A stretch of DNA of 64,000 nucleotides from Symbiodinium kawagutii (lineage: Eukaryota > Sar > Dinophyceae > Suessiales > Symbiodiniaceae): positions 287,527 through 351,526 of the forward strand of contig VSDK01016450.1 of NCBI GenBank assembly GCA_009767595.1, written 5' to 3'. The translations under genes were made by a program, and so were the position numbers. Numbering within the stretch: position 1 is the stretch's first letter; every line of letters begins with the position of its first letter. Positions 11,950 to 24,670 of this stretch are shown here, piece after piece. The notes beneath the pieces are model-generated. The model did not search any database. It was not told where the DNA came from and worked only from the letters and a program-made list of their open reading frames with translations.

Positions 11950-13196
11950 AGAAATGTGTTATTGAATATCCAGATTAAATCCATGTTTTTTTACACCACA
12001 TGCAATTTGTTGCTACCTGGGGAATTAGCCAATAACTAAGCCAATTCCATGGCTTGTTTGTCGTTGGCTTGGTTCTTTCTACCATGGAATTTTGTTAAAA
12101 CCATGGTAGTTATTGTTGAGACATATTACAACCATGATGCATGTGGGATCAATAGCCACTGGATGATTATCAATATGGTGTGTAAAAATGATGGATTCGA
12201 ATAAAGGATGACTTGGGGTGCAACCCTTTGAATCAAACACAATATGAGTGCTTGATTTGATCATGATGGGCGCTGGTTGTGGTGGTGATGATGATGATGA
12301 TGATGAGATGATGCTGGGTATTGGAGATGATGAATGACGCTTACGCGGTGATGCATGATGGATGATAGCGGGAAATGGCAGCTTGAAAGTCGATTGCTGG
12401 TTAACTGATGTTGAAAGGGCGCCCGTCTGTGGTAAATGATTGGGTTATACCATCTCCAGTTGGTGTTTTTGTTTTGCCGGGGCGTCCAGGGGTTTGCCCT
12501 AATGCCAGTTGGCGTTAGTTGTGCGATTGTTGGTATGCTGTTTGTTTCTTAGGGTGGCCTTGTTGGTTTTCATGATGACTTTGGTGGGAAATGGTGGCCA
12601 AGTGCTGATCTTTGGATTCGTTTGATGGCGGTGTACAGTGGTCACACAGCGATTCGATTGCCACCGACGGTCAAAAAATAAGCGACTGGTTGATTGCATA
12701 TAGATGCTGATAGTGGTTCACGATTGATCCTGGGGTTCTAAAACAACTGGTTCTTTTGCTGGCAATCAGCAGCATGAGTGCTGTATACCCCAAGCAACCG
12801 CTGTGGTTGGAAACACTTGGAAGCCAACCAAGGGGCACAGGACCACACCATGGCGTGACAACCCAACATGTCAAGAACCCCTACCTTGGAGGTGGGCATC
12901 TCCAGTGAAGAACCCATGAATATAGAGGTTAGCTCAGCTACCTTCTCAGGTTAGCCACGGTTCTATCCCCGGGAACTAGACCGACCCCAGCAGCACATGC
13001 AAGTACATCCTGCCCAACGGATCTGCCAACAGAATTGCTAGCTTTGATGAGTTAGTCCATCATGATTCAGCCTGGTGAATGCTACGGAGTGCTACACGCA
13101 AGTGAGGCAACTTAGGTTGCAACTATACTTGGGAAGCTTTTAAATCAATCTTATAACTGGAAGGTACCACGTGGAGAAGTCATTGGTCGGAGGTAC

Positions 13197-13302
13197 CATT
13201 CTTCAACGTGGCCCATGCTGGAAGGCATGGCGTTGCAACATGGCGTCGCCGCAATCGAACGTGCGGCGCCTGGATCGCATGCGTGAAGGCCAAACGATCT
13301 GC
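13197..13302 (-). CDS. Candidate exon, frame uncertain
   Basis: Between actggcctcccag and GTACCT. The frame that joins the 14887 exon reads SFGLHACDPGAARSIAATPC. Another with slightly better codon bias reads RTFDCGDAMLQRHAFQHGPR. Confidence 0.4.
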
Positions 13303-14025
13303 CTGGGAGGCCAGTGGAAACATTTGAACCACTTGATTTGCACTCTGGGGAGCGAACCTGGCAAGGGAAAACCTAATCCACTATTCATACTGGTTTTCAC
13401 CTACCAGTTTCTACCGTTCATAAACGTTTTTACCTAGAAAAATCATGGCTTTTACCTACCTTTATCTGCCCTTTGAACCATTTGTTGACTTAGTACGAAT
13501 TTTAACATGTTGATGTGAAGCTTCAAGGCTATATAGTTTGGCAAAGGGTGCAACCCTTGCAAAGATGACAAAAAGCAGTTTTTTCTCCGTGATGAGAGTT
13601 GATCATGTTTTGTTGATGGTCAATCATCTTTGTAATTCGATTAATCATTGCGGCATTCAATGAGTTGATTGTCTGAAAACATGCCAGGAAGCAAACCATT
13701 CATGATTGGTAAAGCGTCACCAGTTTCAGAAGTCAACAACCATGAAGAACCAATCACAACAAGCATGAGCCACCACCATGCTGGTAGCCCCCTGGACCAG
13801 TAGGCTGGAGACATGATCCAAGGATAGGGTCATGTCCACTTAGTGGCGGGTCGGGTTGACCTGGTGTTTACCCTCTCGTTAACAAACATGGAAGCAAACA
13901 AAAACATATCATTTCAATAGGCAAACCTCCCTACAATTGATGGATTTCCCACTTTCGGTAGAACAAGCGACTAAGCTATCCAGCTACTAGAACAAGGGAT
14001 TCTGAGTTTGCCAGAATGTAATCAG

Positions 14026-14125
14026 TATTCTCAAAATATGGGTGTACCCCAAATCATCCCATGTCAACCATTTCTCGAAATCAACCATCCATTTTTTAAG
14101 GATTCCCAACTTCAAGAAACCACCA
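14026..14125. mobile_element. F1 element, diverged
   Basis: TATTCTCAAAATATGGGTGT ... ATTCCCAACTTCAAGAAACC, with AAATCATCC near the left end. Mutated ends suggest an old copy. Confidence 0.55.
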
Positions 14126-14695
14126 TGTCGTACGGCAAGATGAGTAGCACATGGTCATGGTGAGATCCCGAGCTACTGTATCACCGGAGGATAACGGAGC
14201 CAAACACACTTTCTTACAGGTGCAAAGGGGTAGCTGCAGTGGCATCCCGTAGTTATAAGTTTTTTTTTTAGGTACCCAAGCATCGTATAGTATAAGATAA
14301 TTGTACCTATCATAAATGGTACTTACCACTCTGAAAGTCAGGAACCAAAAAGTGCTTCAGGATCCATGAGCACTGTCATGAGGATTGCTCGATGTACAAA
14401 TGTCAATGCAGACATGCCCGCAGTATTGTTGATCATAGCACCACTGTTGATTATGTCTGAGTATCACCGTAAACAGGCCACATCAGCGACTATCAAACTT
14501 TAATGACCACTGCTACCACCTTGATAAACATTCTTGGTCCGTTCGCAGCAACCTTGGTAGAAAGCCTACTCTGTCATCATCATCATCATCATTCTGGCTG
14601 GGAACGGCAATGATTCATGGTCTCTTGTTGCTATATCCGATCATTGACACATTGATTTGACGATCAAAAAACATGTCCCATGAATTCTCCGATAT

Positions 14696-14798
14696 GGTGC
14701 TTTCCTCAAACACGGGTACCCCCAAATCATCCACTACAAACCATTCACAGCCAAAAACCCTGCGATTTTTCGGGGTCCCCTATGGCTTGAGAAACCCC
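14696..14798. mobile_element. F1 element, diverged
   Basis: GGTGCTTTCCTCAAACACGG ... CCCCTATGGCTTGAGAAACC, with the shared TACCCCCAAATCATCCA. It lies about 90 bp 3' (plus sense: left) of the exon at 14887. Confidence 0.6.
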
Positions 14799-14886
14799 CA
14801 GATGTGAACCCTAACCCACTAGTTCACTAACTTTACTAGGTATATCAATCTTTACTGATATAACCCCATATGTTCACTAACCTTAC

Positions 14887-14984
14887 CAGTATAGCTGTAG
14901 CTCTTGGTCACCACCAGGTGACCAGGGTAGCGCTGCACCTCGTCGTAGACCTTGTTGTCTTGAAAGAAGGTCTCCAGCTCGTTG
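14887..14984 (-). CDS. Globular exon with strong splice sites
   Basis: A 98-bp exon between gccttcacag and GTAAGG, the best donor in this half of the window. It reads NELETFFQDNKVYDEVQRYP then GHLVVTKSYSYT. Very high third-position GC. The previous exon ends in phase 0 and this one needs phase 2, so a small exon may be missing between them. Confidence 0.7.
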
Positions 14985-15109
14985 CTGTGAAGGCCTCACC
15001 AAGCGGGAAATGGGGAAACTTGAGGCAAATAACCGCAGGGACATGGTGGCTGATAGAAGATAAGGATGAACTATATATAGTGGATATCTAATATGTATGT
15101 GTATATTTC

Positions 15110-15137
15110 ATTTTTAAATATATATATATATATATTA
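15110..15137. repeat. (TA)n microsatellite
   Basis: A run of alternating T and A in an AT-rich intron. Confidence 0.8.
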
Positions 15138-15590
15138 TCGTATCACTAAATATTTTTACATCTATAATACATATCCCTTTTTTGAACAGTGACGGGGGAG
15201 AAGCAAGTTAAAGAATGTGACTGATATGACCAATAAAAACTATCAACAGTAGGACTACAGTAAAGAAGTGTCAAACAAGTAGCCAAATGGCGAAGTAAGA
15301 GGCTTTGGTTAAGGACGGCCCCCAAATCCAATAAATGATTTAATCATGCGGAGTACTCCTGCATGGGTTCAATGTATGCTGACTGTGCTATGCAATCTTC
15401 GTCCCTTGAGTGGAAAGAGCAAAACTAATAGTCATAATTACCATGTGGCCGCTATGTATCAGAGAATTGGCGCCAATCTAAATTTATGTGTGAAAGTTAT
15501 AGTATGTGCATGAGAGCAAAAGGCATGTATAGATAAACAATTCTCTGTGTACAATTCTATCTGCATATAATTACCTCTGTGTCTTCCTAC

Positions 15591-15687
15591 CTCAAAAAAT
15601 TCAGTGTCTTTCAGGCATGTATACATGTACGTTCTGGACAAGGGCAGCTGTTCCCCATCATTGATGGCAACAATGTAGTCATCATTT
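15591..15687 (-). CDS. Globular exon, unknown domain
   Basis: A 97-bp exon between tgctgggccaag and the donor GTAGGA. Its first base completes the Gly codon of the previous exon. It reads NDDYIVAINDGEQLPLSRTY then MYTCLKDTEFFE. No family recognised. Confidence 0.65.
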
Positions 15688-16529
15688 CTTGGCCCAGCAG
15701 CTTTCAAAGATGTCATGTCGAATCAAATGGGCTTTCAAAAGGATGGACGATTTTTGTAGCCAGAAAGGATGGACTGTGAACGTTTGAATCCTAGTGACAT
15801 GCTCACGTGGAAGAGGGCTCTTTGGATGGCCAGATTTAACTTCCAAGTTCAGCGATTGTCCTGAGAGCCGCTACTGATGAGCATCTTGCCGCCCATTTCC
15901 CACATTTCCCAGCCAAACGATCGGCCGCTTTCCAGCTACCCACGATAATCGCTTCCTCCTATTACTAAACCTCCCCCTGAATGAATCAAGCTTCAGAGTT
16001 ATCAAACTCTATTGCAACGCTTACAATCCACCAGCTTGGAACCACGTCGGGACCCAGCCCCTTGGACTTCCATAGGTCCCCCAGACTAACGATTTGGTCC
16101 ACGTCATCGTAGTTGTCAACCAGCGTCTCCTGAGGGTCGAGACAACTTCTTAGCTACTCCAAGCTACTTCAAGCTCTATCTGGCGAGCTGGGTCAGAAAG
16201 TTTAAAAGATTTGAGAAGCGGTTAAGAATGGTTAATAGTGATTTAAAAAAGTGGTTAAAAATAGAGTCAGTAAACGGTTGATAACGCTTAACACTGGTTG
16301 ACAATGGTCAATCTCTTATCGATAGTTAGTGATAAAAATGGAGTGAGTAATATAGGGGTAACGGCTAATCATGCTTAACGAAGGTTGATGATGATGAATA
16401 AGCAGAACAATCAACAAAAAACACCTTAAGAATGATTAATTTCTGGTCAACGATCGCTTGGCAATGGAAAAATCATATCCGATTTGCATGGGAAACTGCA
16501 CCCTGGGAAGGTTTGGGACTGGGAGCTAC

Positions 16530-16645
16530 CCCTGGCCCACCATCCCAACAGCGCGGTGGTCGCCATAACGGCGCTCCTCGTAGTGTTCCAACTTCCATGC
16601 GCGAGCCCAGGTGGGGATGTTGTTGGAGGCCAGGTCATTCGAGAC
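16530..16645 (-). CDS. Globular exon following the disordered chain
   Basis: A 116-bp exon reading NIPTWARAWKLEHYEERRYG then DHRAVGMVGQ, with high third-position GC. Acceptor cctggggag, donor GTAGCT. It starts in phase 0 and ends in phase 2. The composition changes here from disordered to ordinary globular sequence. No family recognised. Confidence 0.65.
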
Positions 16646-16724
16646 CTCCCCAGGAATGGCCCAGGGGATGGATCAATCATCGGCGGCCATGGCATGGCCT
16701 GGAGGAATAGTTTCAATGTGCAGT

Positions 16725-16925
16725 CATGACGTCAACCATCAAGCAGTCAATTCAACCATCAAGTCATCAATTCATAGAATTCAAGCATGAAGTCGACCAT
16801 CAATCAACCAACAACCAACCAACACCTCAACCAACAACCAACCTGAATCTTAACCACAGCCAACCAAAAAACCAACCAACACATCAACCAAAAACCAACC
16901 TGAAAATTGACCAACCTTAACCTTC
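16725..16925. repeat. CAACCAACCAAC-type simple repeat
   Basis: Low-complexity CAACCAA and CAATCAA words. No coding signal. Confidence 0.7.
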
Positions 16926-16974
16926 CCTTTAAGCTCAACCTTAACCTTGCCCTTTAAGCTTAACCAACCACCAC

Positions 16975-17043
16975 CGGCGCCTCCTCAGGGGGTCGCAGGC
17001 TGCGCTGCGCCAGCGGACTGGCCGGGGCCCTCCGTGGGATGTC
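16975..17043 (-). CDS. Candidate exon, Pro/Arg-rich
   Basis: A 69-bp exon between gtttcccgag and GTGGTG reading DIPRRAPASPLAQRSLRPPE. The frame is open and GC-rich for another 18 codons upstream to an ATG at about 17,094, with no AG acceptor nearby. A translation start there is a possible alternative. Confidence 0.55.
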
Positions 17044-17089
17044 CTCGGGAAACGCGGGCGCAGCGCCGGCACCAGGGATGGCCGTCACC

Positions 17090-17185
17090 ATGGTGGTTGA
17101 TGATGGTGGTGACATGGTGGTGGTGAGTCATGGTGGTGGTGACATGGTGGTGGTTGATGATGGTGGTGGTTAAGCACAGCTATAT
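17090..17185. repeat. TGGTGGTGACATGG simple array
   Basis: Imperfect trinucleotide-based repeat of tggtggtgacatgg and ttgatgatggtggtgg units next to an exon. Confidence 0.7.
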
Positions 17186-17884
17186 GCTATGAATAATGGT
17201 GGTTAGTGATTGTTGATGTTGCTTAGTGATGGTGGTTCAATACAATGGCGGGTAGATGATGGTGGTGAATGATGGTGTTTCAACCATGGTGGTTCAGTGG
17301 CCATGATGGTTTTCATGATAATGGTTAAAATGGCACTGGTAAATGATAGTGTTTTTATGCCATTATGCGTCATATTGATTCGTATTTCACTATCGCAAGG
17401 TTTAATGGCTAATGAGGCTAATGGCTAATGGCTACAGTTTTCTGCAAATATTCGAGCATTTGATAATGGCTAAGAATGGTTAATTGTGGTGGTTGAATAT
17501 GGTTCAACATGGCTCAACCTTGGCGAATAGTGGTGAATGACTGTGGTTTCTAAGCACTTTGGCCAATTGTGCTGATCAGTCATAGCGACTGATGAATGAA
17601 CAGTCATTGGTTTGTCAAGGCTTGAATTGATCTTGGATGATCACTTTTGATGGTCCCTGGTCATCCTGGTCGGTCAACAAGCTGATGGTGGATGATGACC
17701 AATTTGTTAACCACTTCGTGACAGCGATGAACAAAAAGCTAGTGATGGTCAAAAATGGTTTTCAACGGTGGTTCACTCTATAAAGTCAAGACATGTCAAC
17801 ACCTGATATCAAACCCAGTGCAGCACCACCAACCAACCATGGCAACCATCATCAACCCATCAACCTCCCACAGCTCCAACGAAC

Positions 17885-17958
17885 CATGAGGGACGGCCGC
17901 GGCTGTGGGGCACCGCGCCAGGTAAGGCGTGATCCTGGGAGCTCCCGAAGTGCTACCG
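17885..17958 (-). CDS. Candidate exon of the chain
   Basis: A 74-bp exon between gtcccgtgttcag and GTTCGT reading VALRELPGSRLTWRGAPQPR. It takes two bases from its start to finish the preceding codon and leaves phase 0 for the next exon. Confidence 0.45.
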
Positions 17959-18242
17959 CTGAACACGGGACCTCAGAGCACGGGAGCAGCGCGGTCGGTG
18001 GATGGTCAACGGATGTCGTTTGATGGCTGGGTGATGCTTGATGGATTCATGGCACATGTGAAAAAATGCTCAACGAAGAAACAAATACATGTATACACAC
18101 ATACAAATATGTCATGTGTGTGTAAAGTTATGTAAAAAGAGTAACATGCGTAAGATACACATGAATATTCCAGAAAAGACCTGGCTTCATCAAACATGGC
18201 TTCATCAGGCCCGGTTTCGCTGAGTCGTTTCGCTGAGGCGAC

Positions 18243-18297
18243 CCGGCTGCGGCGCATGGCCATGCGCCGCCGCTGGGATCCCCCACGCGCTTTGGGT
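18243..18297 (-). CDS. Candidate short exon of the chain
   Basis: A 55-bp exon between cgtctcatcag and GTCGCC reading TQSAWGIPAAAHGHAPQP. All three minus frames are open and GC-rich here. This one was chosen because phases 0 (in) and 1 (out) fit both neighbours. Confidence 0.45.
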
Positions 18298-19283
18298 CTG
18301 ATGAGACGCATCTGGCCTTGGATCCCAAGCGAACAGAGCTGGGTGGGCAGGGTGGGCAGGGTGATGTTGGTTGGTTAAGGTGGGGTAAGGCTGGTCATGG
18401 TTGGTTGGTTGCGGCTGGCTATGGCTGGTTATTGTTGGTTGAGTTTGATTAAGGTTGGTTAGTTGCTTGGTTGATGTTGTTGCTGAGTTGGATGATTCAA
18501 GATGGAAAGTGTAAGGGTCGTGACGTGTAGTAGAATATTGTCGCAACATTGGCGAATGGTGGAAAATGATGGTCGACAATCGTCAGCATTTGTTACCAGG
18601 ATAACAACCAAGGGTGGCCAGAAAAAAGTGACGTTAAAAAGGGTGTAGTTGCCCTATAGGCCCTAGAGTGAACTAAGCAAGTTAACAGGCAAAGAATGGT
18701 ATCACTTCAAAGGGGCCAGCAGCCATGAGAATCAAAGGTCAGGCAGGAAGAATAGCCCTTCATACGGGAAACCTAAGAGTCCATCTTTCTGGATCTGGAC
18801 AACGCGGCTTCAGTCCCCAAGAATCAGGGTTTAAGCCTATGATTGGTTGGCTTGACAAGTGTGGCATGGATCTTATACCACAGCGTGCCATCCCAATGCT
18901 GCCCCTCAGAAATCATAGCTTTTGTTGAGAAACCAAGGTTAGATCAATTCACATCATTTTTTTGTTCTGCTAGTTGCTTACGATGTTGACCAGAAATACG
19001 TTGTCAGTTGGTCACATTGTGATCAGAATTGGAAAGATACAAAAATTGAGTGAGCCTTGAATGTTTCTTGGATGGTCGCGAGGGTCCATAGTTGAACAGT
19101 GGTGAGTTTCCAAGATCGGCCATGACATGTGGGCACCAGTTTCACATCGTAGCGTTGGGCACTTAGCAATGGAGTGCTTGCTTTGGCACCGAACAAGGTA
19201 ATGACATAAGCAGCTTAAGCAACAAATGCCAAATCACCAGTGGCCATCCTCTGTCAATCATGAAGCAACCATGAAGCAAAACA

Positions 19284-19320
19284 TTCTCTCTCTCTCTCTC
19301 TCTCTCTCCACCGTCGTCAG
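19284..19320 (+). repeat. CT-box motif: (CT)n followed by CCACCGTCGTCAG
   Basis: A CT microsatellite followed by CCA-C/T-CG-x-CATC-like sequence. Related copies, all in plus orientation, start at 24026, 24642, 31266, 37402, 41016, 45745 and 51123. Confidence 0.6.
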
Positions 19321-19894
19321 ACACGAGGTCTGTCTCAGCCAGGCTGAAGGACGAGAAATATACAAGAATTGACAGGTGCCAAGGAGGCAGCGTGAAGCAA
19401 AACATTATTAAACACTATTTATCTTGCTTTAGCCTCAATTTACCAAAGTTACACAACGAGTCTTGTTTAACATCCACTCTTCAAACATCACCACAGCTGA
19501 GCACATTGACCCGTTTGACCATCAATGAGCCCGTCAATGAACCACAACTAATCAGCCTCAACACCCAATAACCACCATGGTTTCAGCAGTCTCAAACCTA
19601 CATGTTGATTAAGTCAATTATGCTAAGGTTTGTTCTGCAAAAAACCTCGGTTTCAACTAACCTTAACCAAGGTTCATGGTGTGGTGCTAATCTTAACTAC
19701 CATCTGGTTTCACCACTCCCTGTAGCTCTTTAGCTCCCCCTTTAAAGGGATTTAGGGATACCCCTGGCTCCTTAGCTCCCTGAGAATCACTAGCTAGTTA
19801 TATAACCTTAACTAACCACAACCACCGGCGACTCAGCTACCATGGTGTCACCATTCCATCAGCACCGTCCCCTGCGTTCCGAGGCGCTCAACAC

Positions 19895-19980
19895 CTGCCC
19901 CGCAGCCTGTGCTGCTGTCCCCGTGGAGGGCACCGGCGGAGGCGGCGGCGGTCGCGGCGGCGCTGGGGCCTTGCGCAGCT
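19895..19980 (-). CDS. Polyproline exon
   Basis: An 86-bp exon between aacccctcag and GTGTTG reading LRKAPAPPRPPPPPPVPSTG then an Ala/Gln tail. The six-proline run resembles SH3- or profilin-binding segments. The two leading bases complete a Glu codon from the previous exon. It ends in phase 0. Confidence 0.7.
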
Positions 19981-21153
19981 CTGAGGGGTTCAGCTATGGT
20001 TAGATACGGATAGCTGAGCTAACCATCCATGGGGTTAGAATAGCTGGGGTTACTATAAACCATCAATCATGGGGGTTAATAACCAACAAAACTATAGGGA
20101 AAACAATGGTTAACAGTGGGGGAACCAGGGGGACGAAGGGTTTTGACTGCCAACTAACCCCTCAGAATAGCTGGGGTAGCTGGACCATCCATGGTTCACT
20201 CACCCCTCAGCTTAGAAGTTGTGGCTGGATGTGCAGCTGGGGTTAACCATGGCTAGTTAGGCCCTACAGCCGGTAGCTGAACCAGCCGCTGGAAACCATG
20301 GGGGGTGACCACTTACGAGCCGTGGGGGTGCACATCCAAGTAGCTGGGGTAAATGTGGATGAGTTGAGGTAGGTGGGGGAATTTCATGTGAAATATTTTT
20401 GTTAACCTACTTTACTATGATTAGCAGGAGCTTAGAAACCCACTAACAAGTTAACCAATAGAAGGTGGAGATATAACAAGGCGACTAAATGATTATGGGG
20501 GTCATCATACCGGCAAGAACAACAGGGACATCACAACAACGATATCGTATGCATCATCACCTACTGAACTACATTGGTAATATTGGGTAATCATAGGGAT
20601 GAACAAGCACTTAAAACAATTGCAATACAACAGCGGGAGAAACACAAGTGACAATTGGGATGCAGCAGAATGGACATCCATATCTAGATTGTTTACACAA
20701 CAATACATATCAACGTAAGAGCATCGCGACAACGAAAACAAAACAACAACCACAATAAACGAAAAAAACAGATATAAACACCAGAAACAACAGCAACAAA
20801 ATCTTGGCGTCCATAGTCATGGTATAAACAGTCTAAACTCAAATTCCTGGTCATTTGCTTGAATAGATCATTGTGGAGGTTGCCCCTGGCAACTCACCAA
20901 GAAACCAGGTCGTATACTCCCAGTTGCCACCCCAAGATACAACTGCTCGACGTTGATAGCGGGTCTACTTGGTATGGACCGTATTTTCGTCCAAAAAATC
21001 CTTCATTGGTATTCCCTTTGCTTTGCGTGGTATTGCAAGTGTGCCCAAAAACGACCACCTGAATATAGTTCTCTTAAGATCGCAATGTTTTGAGAAGCAC
21101 TGATCACTAGTGACCATCAGCCGACCGTGGTTACCATCAACAATTATCATCTG

Positions 21154-21253
21154 GTTGGTGGCCGAGCCACCCCTATGAAAAATATGTTTGTCAATCAACC
21201 ATTCGTTAAGAAGTACATTTGGCAATATGCAAAATGTCAATCAAACCACCAAC
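21154..21253. mobile_element. F3 element
   Basis: GTTGGTGGCCGAGCCACC, then ATGAAAAATATGTTTGTCAA, ending GTCAATCAAACCACCAAC. The ends form a short inverted repeat (GGTGG/CCACC). Confidence 0.6.
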
Positions 21254-21639
21254 CAATACTTGTTTAACATTGTTTAACCATTTATGCTGGTCAGTATCCC
21301 CTATGTGCAAACAATCATTAATGATCATAACCCACTAGTAGCCAGAGTTAATTAACCAGTATTAACCTCAAGAATCCCTGAGTTTCCTTATCAATTCCTT
21401 AGTTGAACCATCATTAATGGCTATCAAACCATCAAGCCACATGAATCCTTCATCAATCAAACCACATGTGGTTAGTATTAGCTGAACCATCATGAATTCT
21501 TCATCAAACCGCACCAGCCAGCCATCAACTGCTGCAACATCTAACTCAGCTGCTCCCTTAGCGATCCTCTGCCAAGGTGGACTTCGGAGGGGGGGGCAGT
21601 TGCATCGACCTCAACAGCGGATCGGTGATCTTCCTGCAG

Positions 21640-21725
21640 TGGGTTGGTTGGTGAAGGTTGGATCAGGTGGGTTGGTTCAAGTTGGTTGGTTCAAGTTGGT
21701 TGGTTCAGGTTGGTTGGTGGGTTAC
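21640..21725. repeat. GGTTGGTTCAAGTT tandem array
   Basis: About five 12-14-bp units, ggttggttcaagttggttgg being repeated. Confidence 0.7.
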
Positions 21726-22108
21726 CGTTACTTGTTGCTTATCCTTGGATCTTTGGATTCGTTGCTTGGCGGGTCACGCATGTGACATCTGAAGTGATTG
21801 GTGGCATCAGCATCGATGACCGTTGCACTCCGAGCTCAAAAGGACCATAGCCAAATGACAATGAGCTATGCCTCCCGAGGCAGCCATCCTCGTTTGACTG
21901 GCTGAGCACGGTTCTTGATGGTCAACTTCTCGAGTGACACGACCAAAAGTGTACATGACTCATTTGACGTAATGTTCAGCCTTTCATAAAACAAAAACAT
22001 CTAAAACAACATGATTCTGATATTAAGGTTGTCAACTGGAGGCGTAGAACAACCAACACAACTTGTTCATCAGGCGTTAGACCACCGGTGCCATGGTGTT
22101 TCCCTCAC

Positions 22109-22218
22109 CTTCGCAGCCGCACCTTTCACGCCAGGGAGGCGCAGGCCATCTCGGTGCTGAAGTCTTTTCGGCCGTGGCCTGCAGAGGTGTGGCGGTGGAT
22201 CGTCGCTTCGGCTTGCCA
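22109..22218 (-). CDS. Lys/Pro-rich exon
   Basis: A 110-bp exon between ctacccaccaag and the good donor GTGAGG. It reads GKPKRRSTATPLQATAEKTS then PRWPAPPWRERCGCE. It starts in phase 2 and ends in phase 1, joining both neighbours. Confidence 0.65.
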
Positions 22219-22785
22219 CTTGGTGGGTAGAACCACCTAGAGAATCGAAGACCTGCGAGTGAAACTGCAAGTTCTTGGTTCATGGTACATGGTGTTTGTT
22301 TGCCGCCAAAAAACACTGTTTTTGGTGCTGACATGGGAGTGTGTAACGGTGTTTTGGCTGCTTCAGAAGCGCACATATGAAATATTTACTTGGATAATCA
22401 TGGTCAATCCGTCCGTCCAAGTAGCTCAGGTCTGTTTCTCCAACTGCTAAAGTGAAGGGTGATCTAAATTTCCCCTCCGAGACAAACATCCTGCGAGATA
22501 TTGTTCTATCCAACTCCAGAGGCAGAAACTATTTTCGGCATGTTTGCATCTATCAGCATTTATCAGCAGTTGCCATTCCCTACCAACATCAAAAAGAAAA
22601 CCCAAAGAAAACACATTTCAAATAAATCTGAACAGTACCAATGAATGATAGCGCGCATCAAGAGCTATTTTCGACTCGAAGCTAAAACCATGGTTCAAAT
22701 CATCCACGACATCCATTTCCCTCAGAAAAATCCCAAAATCAACCAACCAACCGAAGCTCAAAGGCTTCAACTGAAGGCATCAACT

Positions 22786-22902
22786 GGCGGTGGGTCAAAA
22801 CTTAGTCCCCCTGGTTCCCCCACTATTAACCATTGTTTTCCCTATAAAATGAATGGTGGAGATCCTCCATTAGCTGGTTGATTCATGTTGACCCAGCTCG
22901 CC
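22786..22902. mobile_element. F2 element
   Basis: Begins GGCGGTGGGTCAAAACTTAG and ends ATGTTGACCCAGCTCGCC. Same length class and internal order (tagtccccctggttccccc) as the 7095 copy. The flanks do not match. A related right end, TTGACCCATAGCCA, lies alone at 23162-23176. Confidence 0.65.
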
Positions 22903-23238
22903 ATATCTAGCTGGTATACCCCCTATTATATTTGGTTATTATCCCCTATTATTAACCATTGGCTGTTAATTCTAGCTGGTATTATCCCCTATATCAACCA
23001 CCTAGTTAGCCAGACTGCCAGAAATCCCCATCACCCACCTGGTATTATCCCTATTAGTCCCCAATAGTTGTTAGTAATTATCCCCTAAATCAACCAGCTA
23101 GACCAGCTATTAGCTGACCCATTAGTTGGTTGATTAATCCCCCATTAGTTGGTTGATTCATGTTGACCCATAGCCAACTGCCATAAATTCCCGCACTTTG
23201 CCCGGCGAATCCCCGGCTGACCCGGCCCATCTCAGCAC

Positions 23239-23349
23239 CTGCGGTGCCGGCTCTGCATGGCCAGCTGCGGGCGCCTGAGACGCGGAGCTGGGCGTGGCGC
23301 TGGTCTCCAGGTTGAAGGCGGCGGCTGCGGCAGCGGCGAGGACCGGCAC
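23239..23349 (-). CDS. Disordered exon, frame ambiguous
   Basis: A 111-bp exon between gctgttctcag and GTGCTG. One frame reads VPVLAAAAAAAFNLETSATP. Another reads CRSSPLPQPPPSTWRPAPRP and is the only one compatible in phase with both neighbours, so I prefer it despite the attractive alanine run of the first. Confidence 0.6.
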
Positions 23350-24641
23350 CTGAGAACAGCGGGGGGTGGTTGTGATGATGGTTGGCTTAGGGTTTAGTTA
23401 CAACCAATGGTGAGAACCAATTGTTACAACCAATGGTTGGAACCAATGGTTAGAACCAATGGTTAGAACCAGTGAGATTTTTCCATCGCCATCCAAAAGG
23501 TTCAGCTAAGATGGTTAAGACCAATGGTTAGAAGCAATGTTACGCTAGTTAGCACTAACAAATGGTTAGAGGCTTGATTTAGCAATGGTTCCATAAAACC
23601 ACTAGAACCATTGGTTCTATATAATCCAGCTTAATGATGGTTAGCGGCTTAATGAATCATGATGATACAGGAGTGATGACTGGTGAAGTAATGATGGTGG
23701 ATTGGTGGTTGCCTTTTCCAACTGCTTCTGGCTGGTTGTAGTTGGGGAAATAGGGCCACCATGATGAAATCGTGGTTGAAAATGGTAAATCATGATCATT
23801 ATGAGGGGTCAGTGTGCAACCACTATTGAAGTGTAATGAAGGTATATTCACCATCTATTTCCTATTTCTAGGAGAACCCATTGCTAGTCGGTGGCTAGTT
23901 GCGCCATAGCAAAACCGTCAATCAACCATCCCAAATATTGCGGAAAATGACGAAAGTAGCCTTCGACAAACCAGTGCAACAAAATGTTTAAGAAACACAC
24001 ATACACGCACTTACTTACAAACAAATCTCTCTCCCTCTCTCTCTCCATCACTATCAGGCTATTTTTGTTTGTATGTGTAGTATCTACGTTTGGACATGTG
24101 TAAGTCGAAAAGCTTCTTGAAAGCCACGTGCGTTGAATTTACTTAGCATCACCACCGAAAGATTTGCTATGCAAAAAATAGTGTGTTCACATGTTTTTGC
24201 ATCTGCTTACTGCTTGCTCGCACATGTCCACCACATTACTTTTCCATTTTGGCGTGTTCACACGTGGTGTACCCCAAAGTTTCAATGCTTTCCCTCGTAA
24301 ACATGTCCATGTAGCTTTGGCAAAGGCAGTAGGGGCACCACCTTAGATAGTGCACACCCATGTATGTTGCCATTTTGCCGGTACCTTCCCTGTGAATGCT
24401 CTCACCACCCAATCGTGAACCATGAGCAACTACCAATCATGGGTAAGCACTCTTCAGCGAGTATATAGGCATTTCTTCACCAGTATCTACCGGTATCTCA
24501 TCCAATCATATAGCTTCCACGAAATCGACAGTGTTGGCTTGATATATCATGCGTCTTATGAAACACTGTGGGGCCATGGCATTGAACCCTGTGAGTCATG
24601 TTGAACCATCACTGTCGTTGGCCAGGCATTCTTCAATTGTA

Positions 24642-24670
24642 ATCTCTCTCTCTCTCTCCATCGCCATCGA
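24642..24670 (+). repeat. CT-box motif: (CT)n-CCATCGCCATCG
   Basis: The clearest copy: aatctctctctctctctcca, then tcgccatcg. The opposite strand, which is the coding sense here, reads GATGGCGATGGAGAGAGAG. Confidence 0.6.
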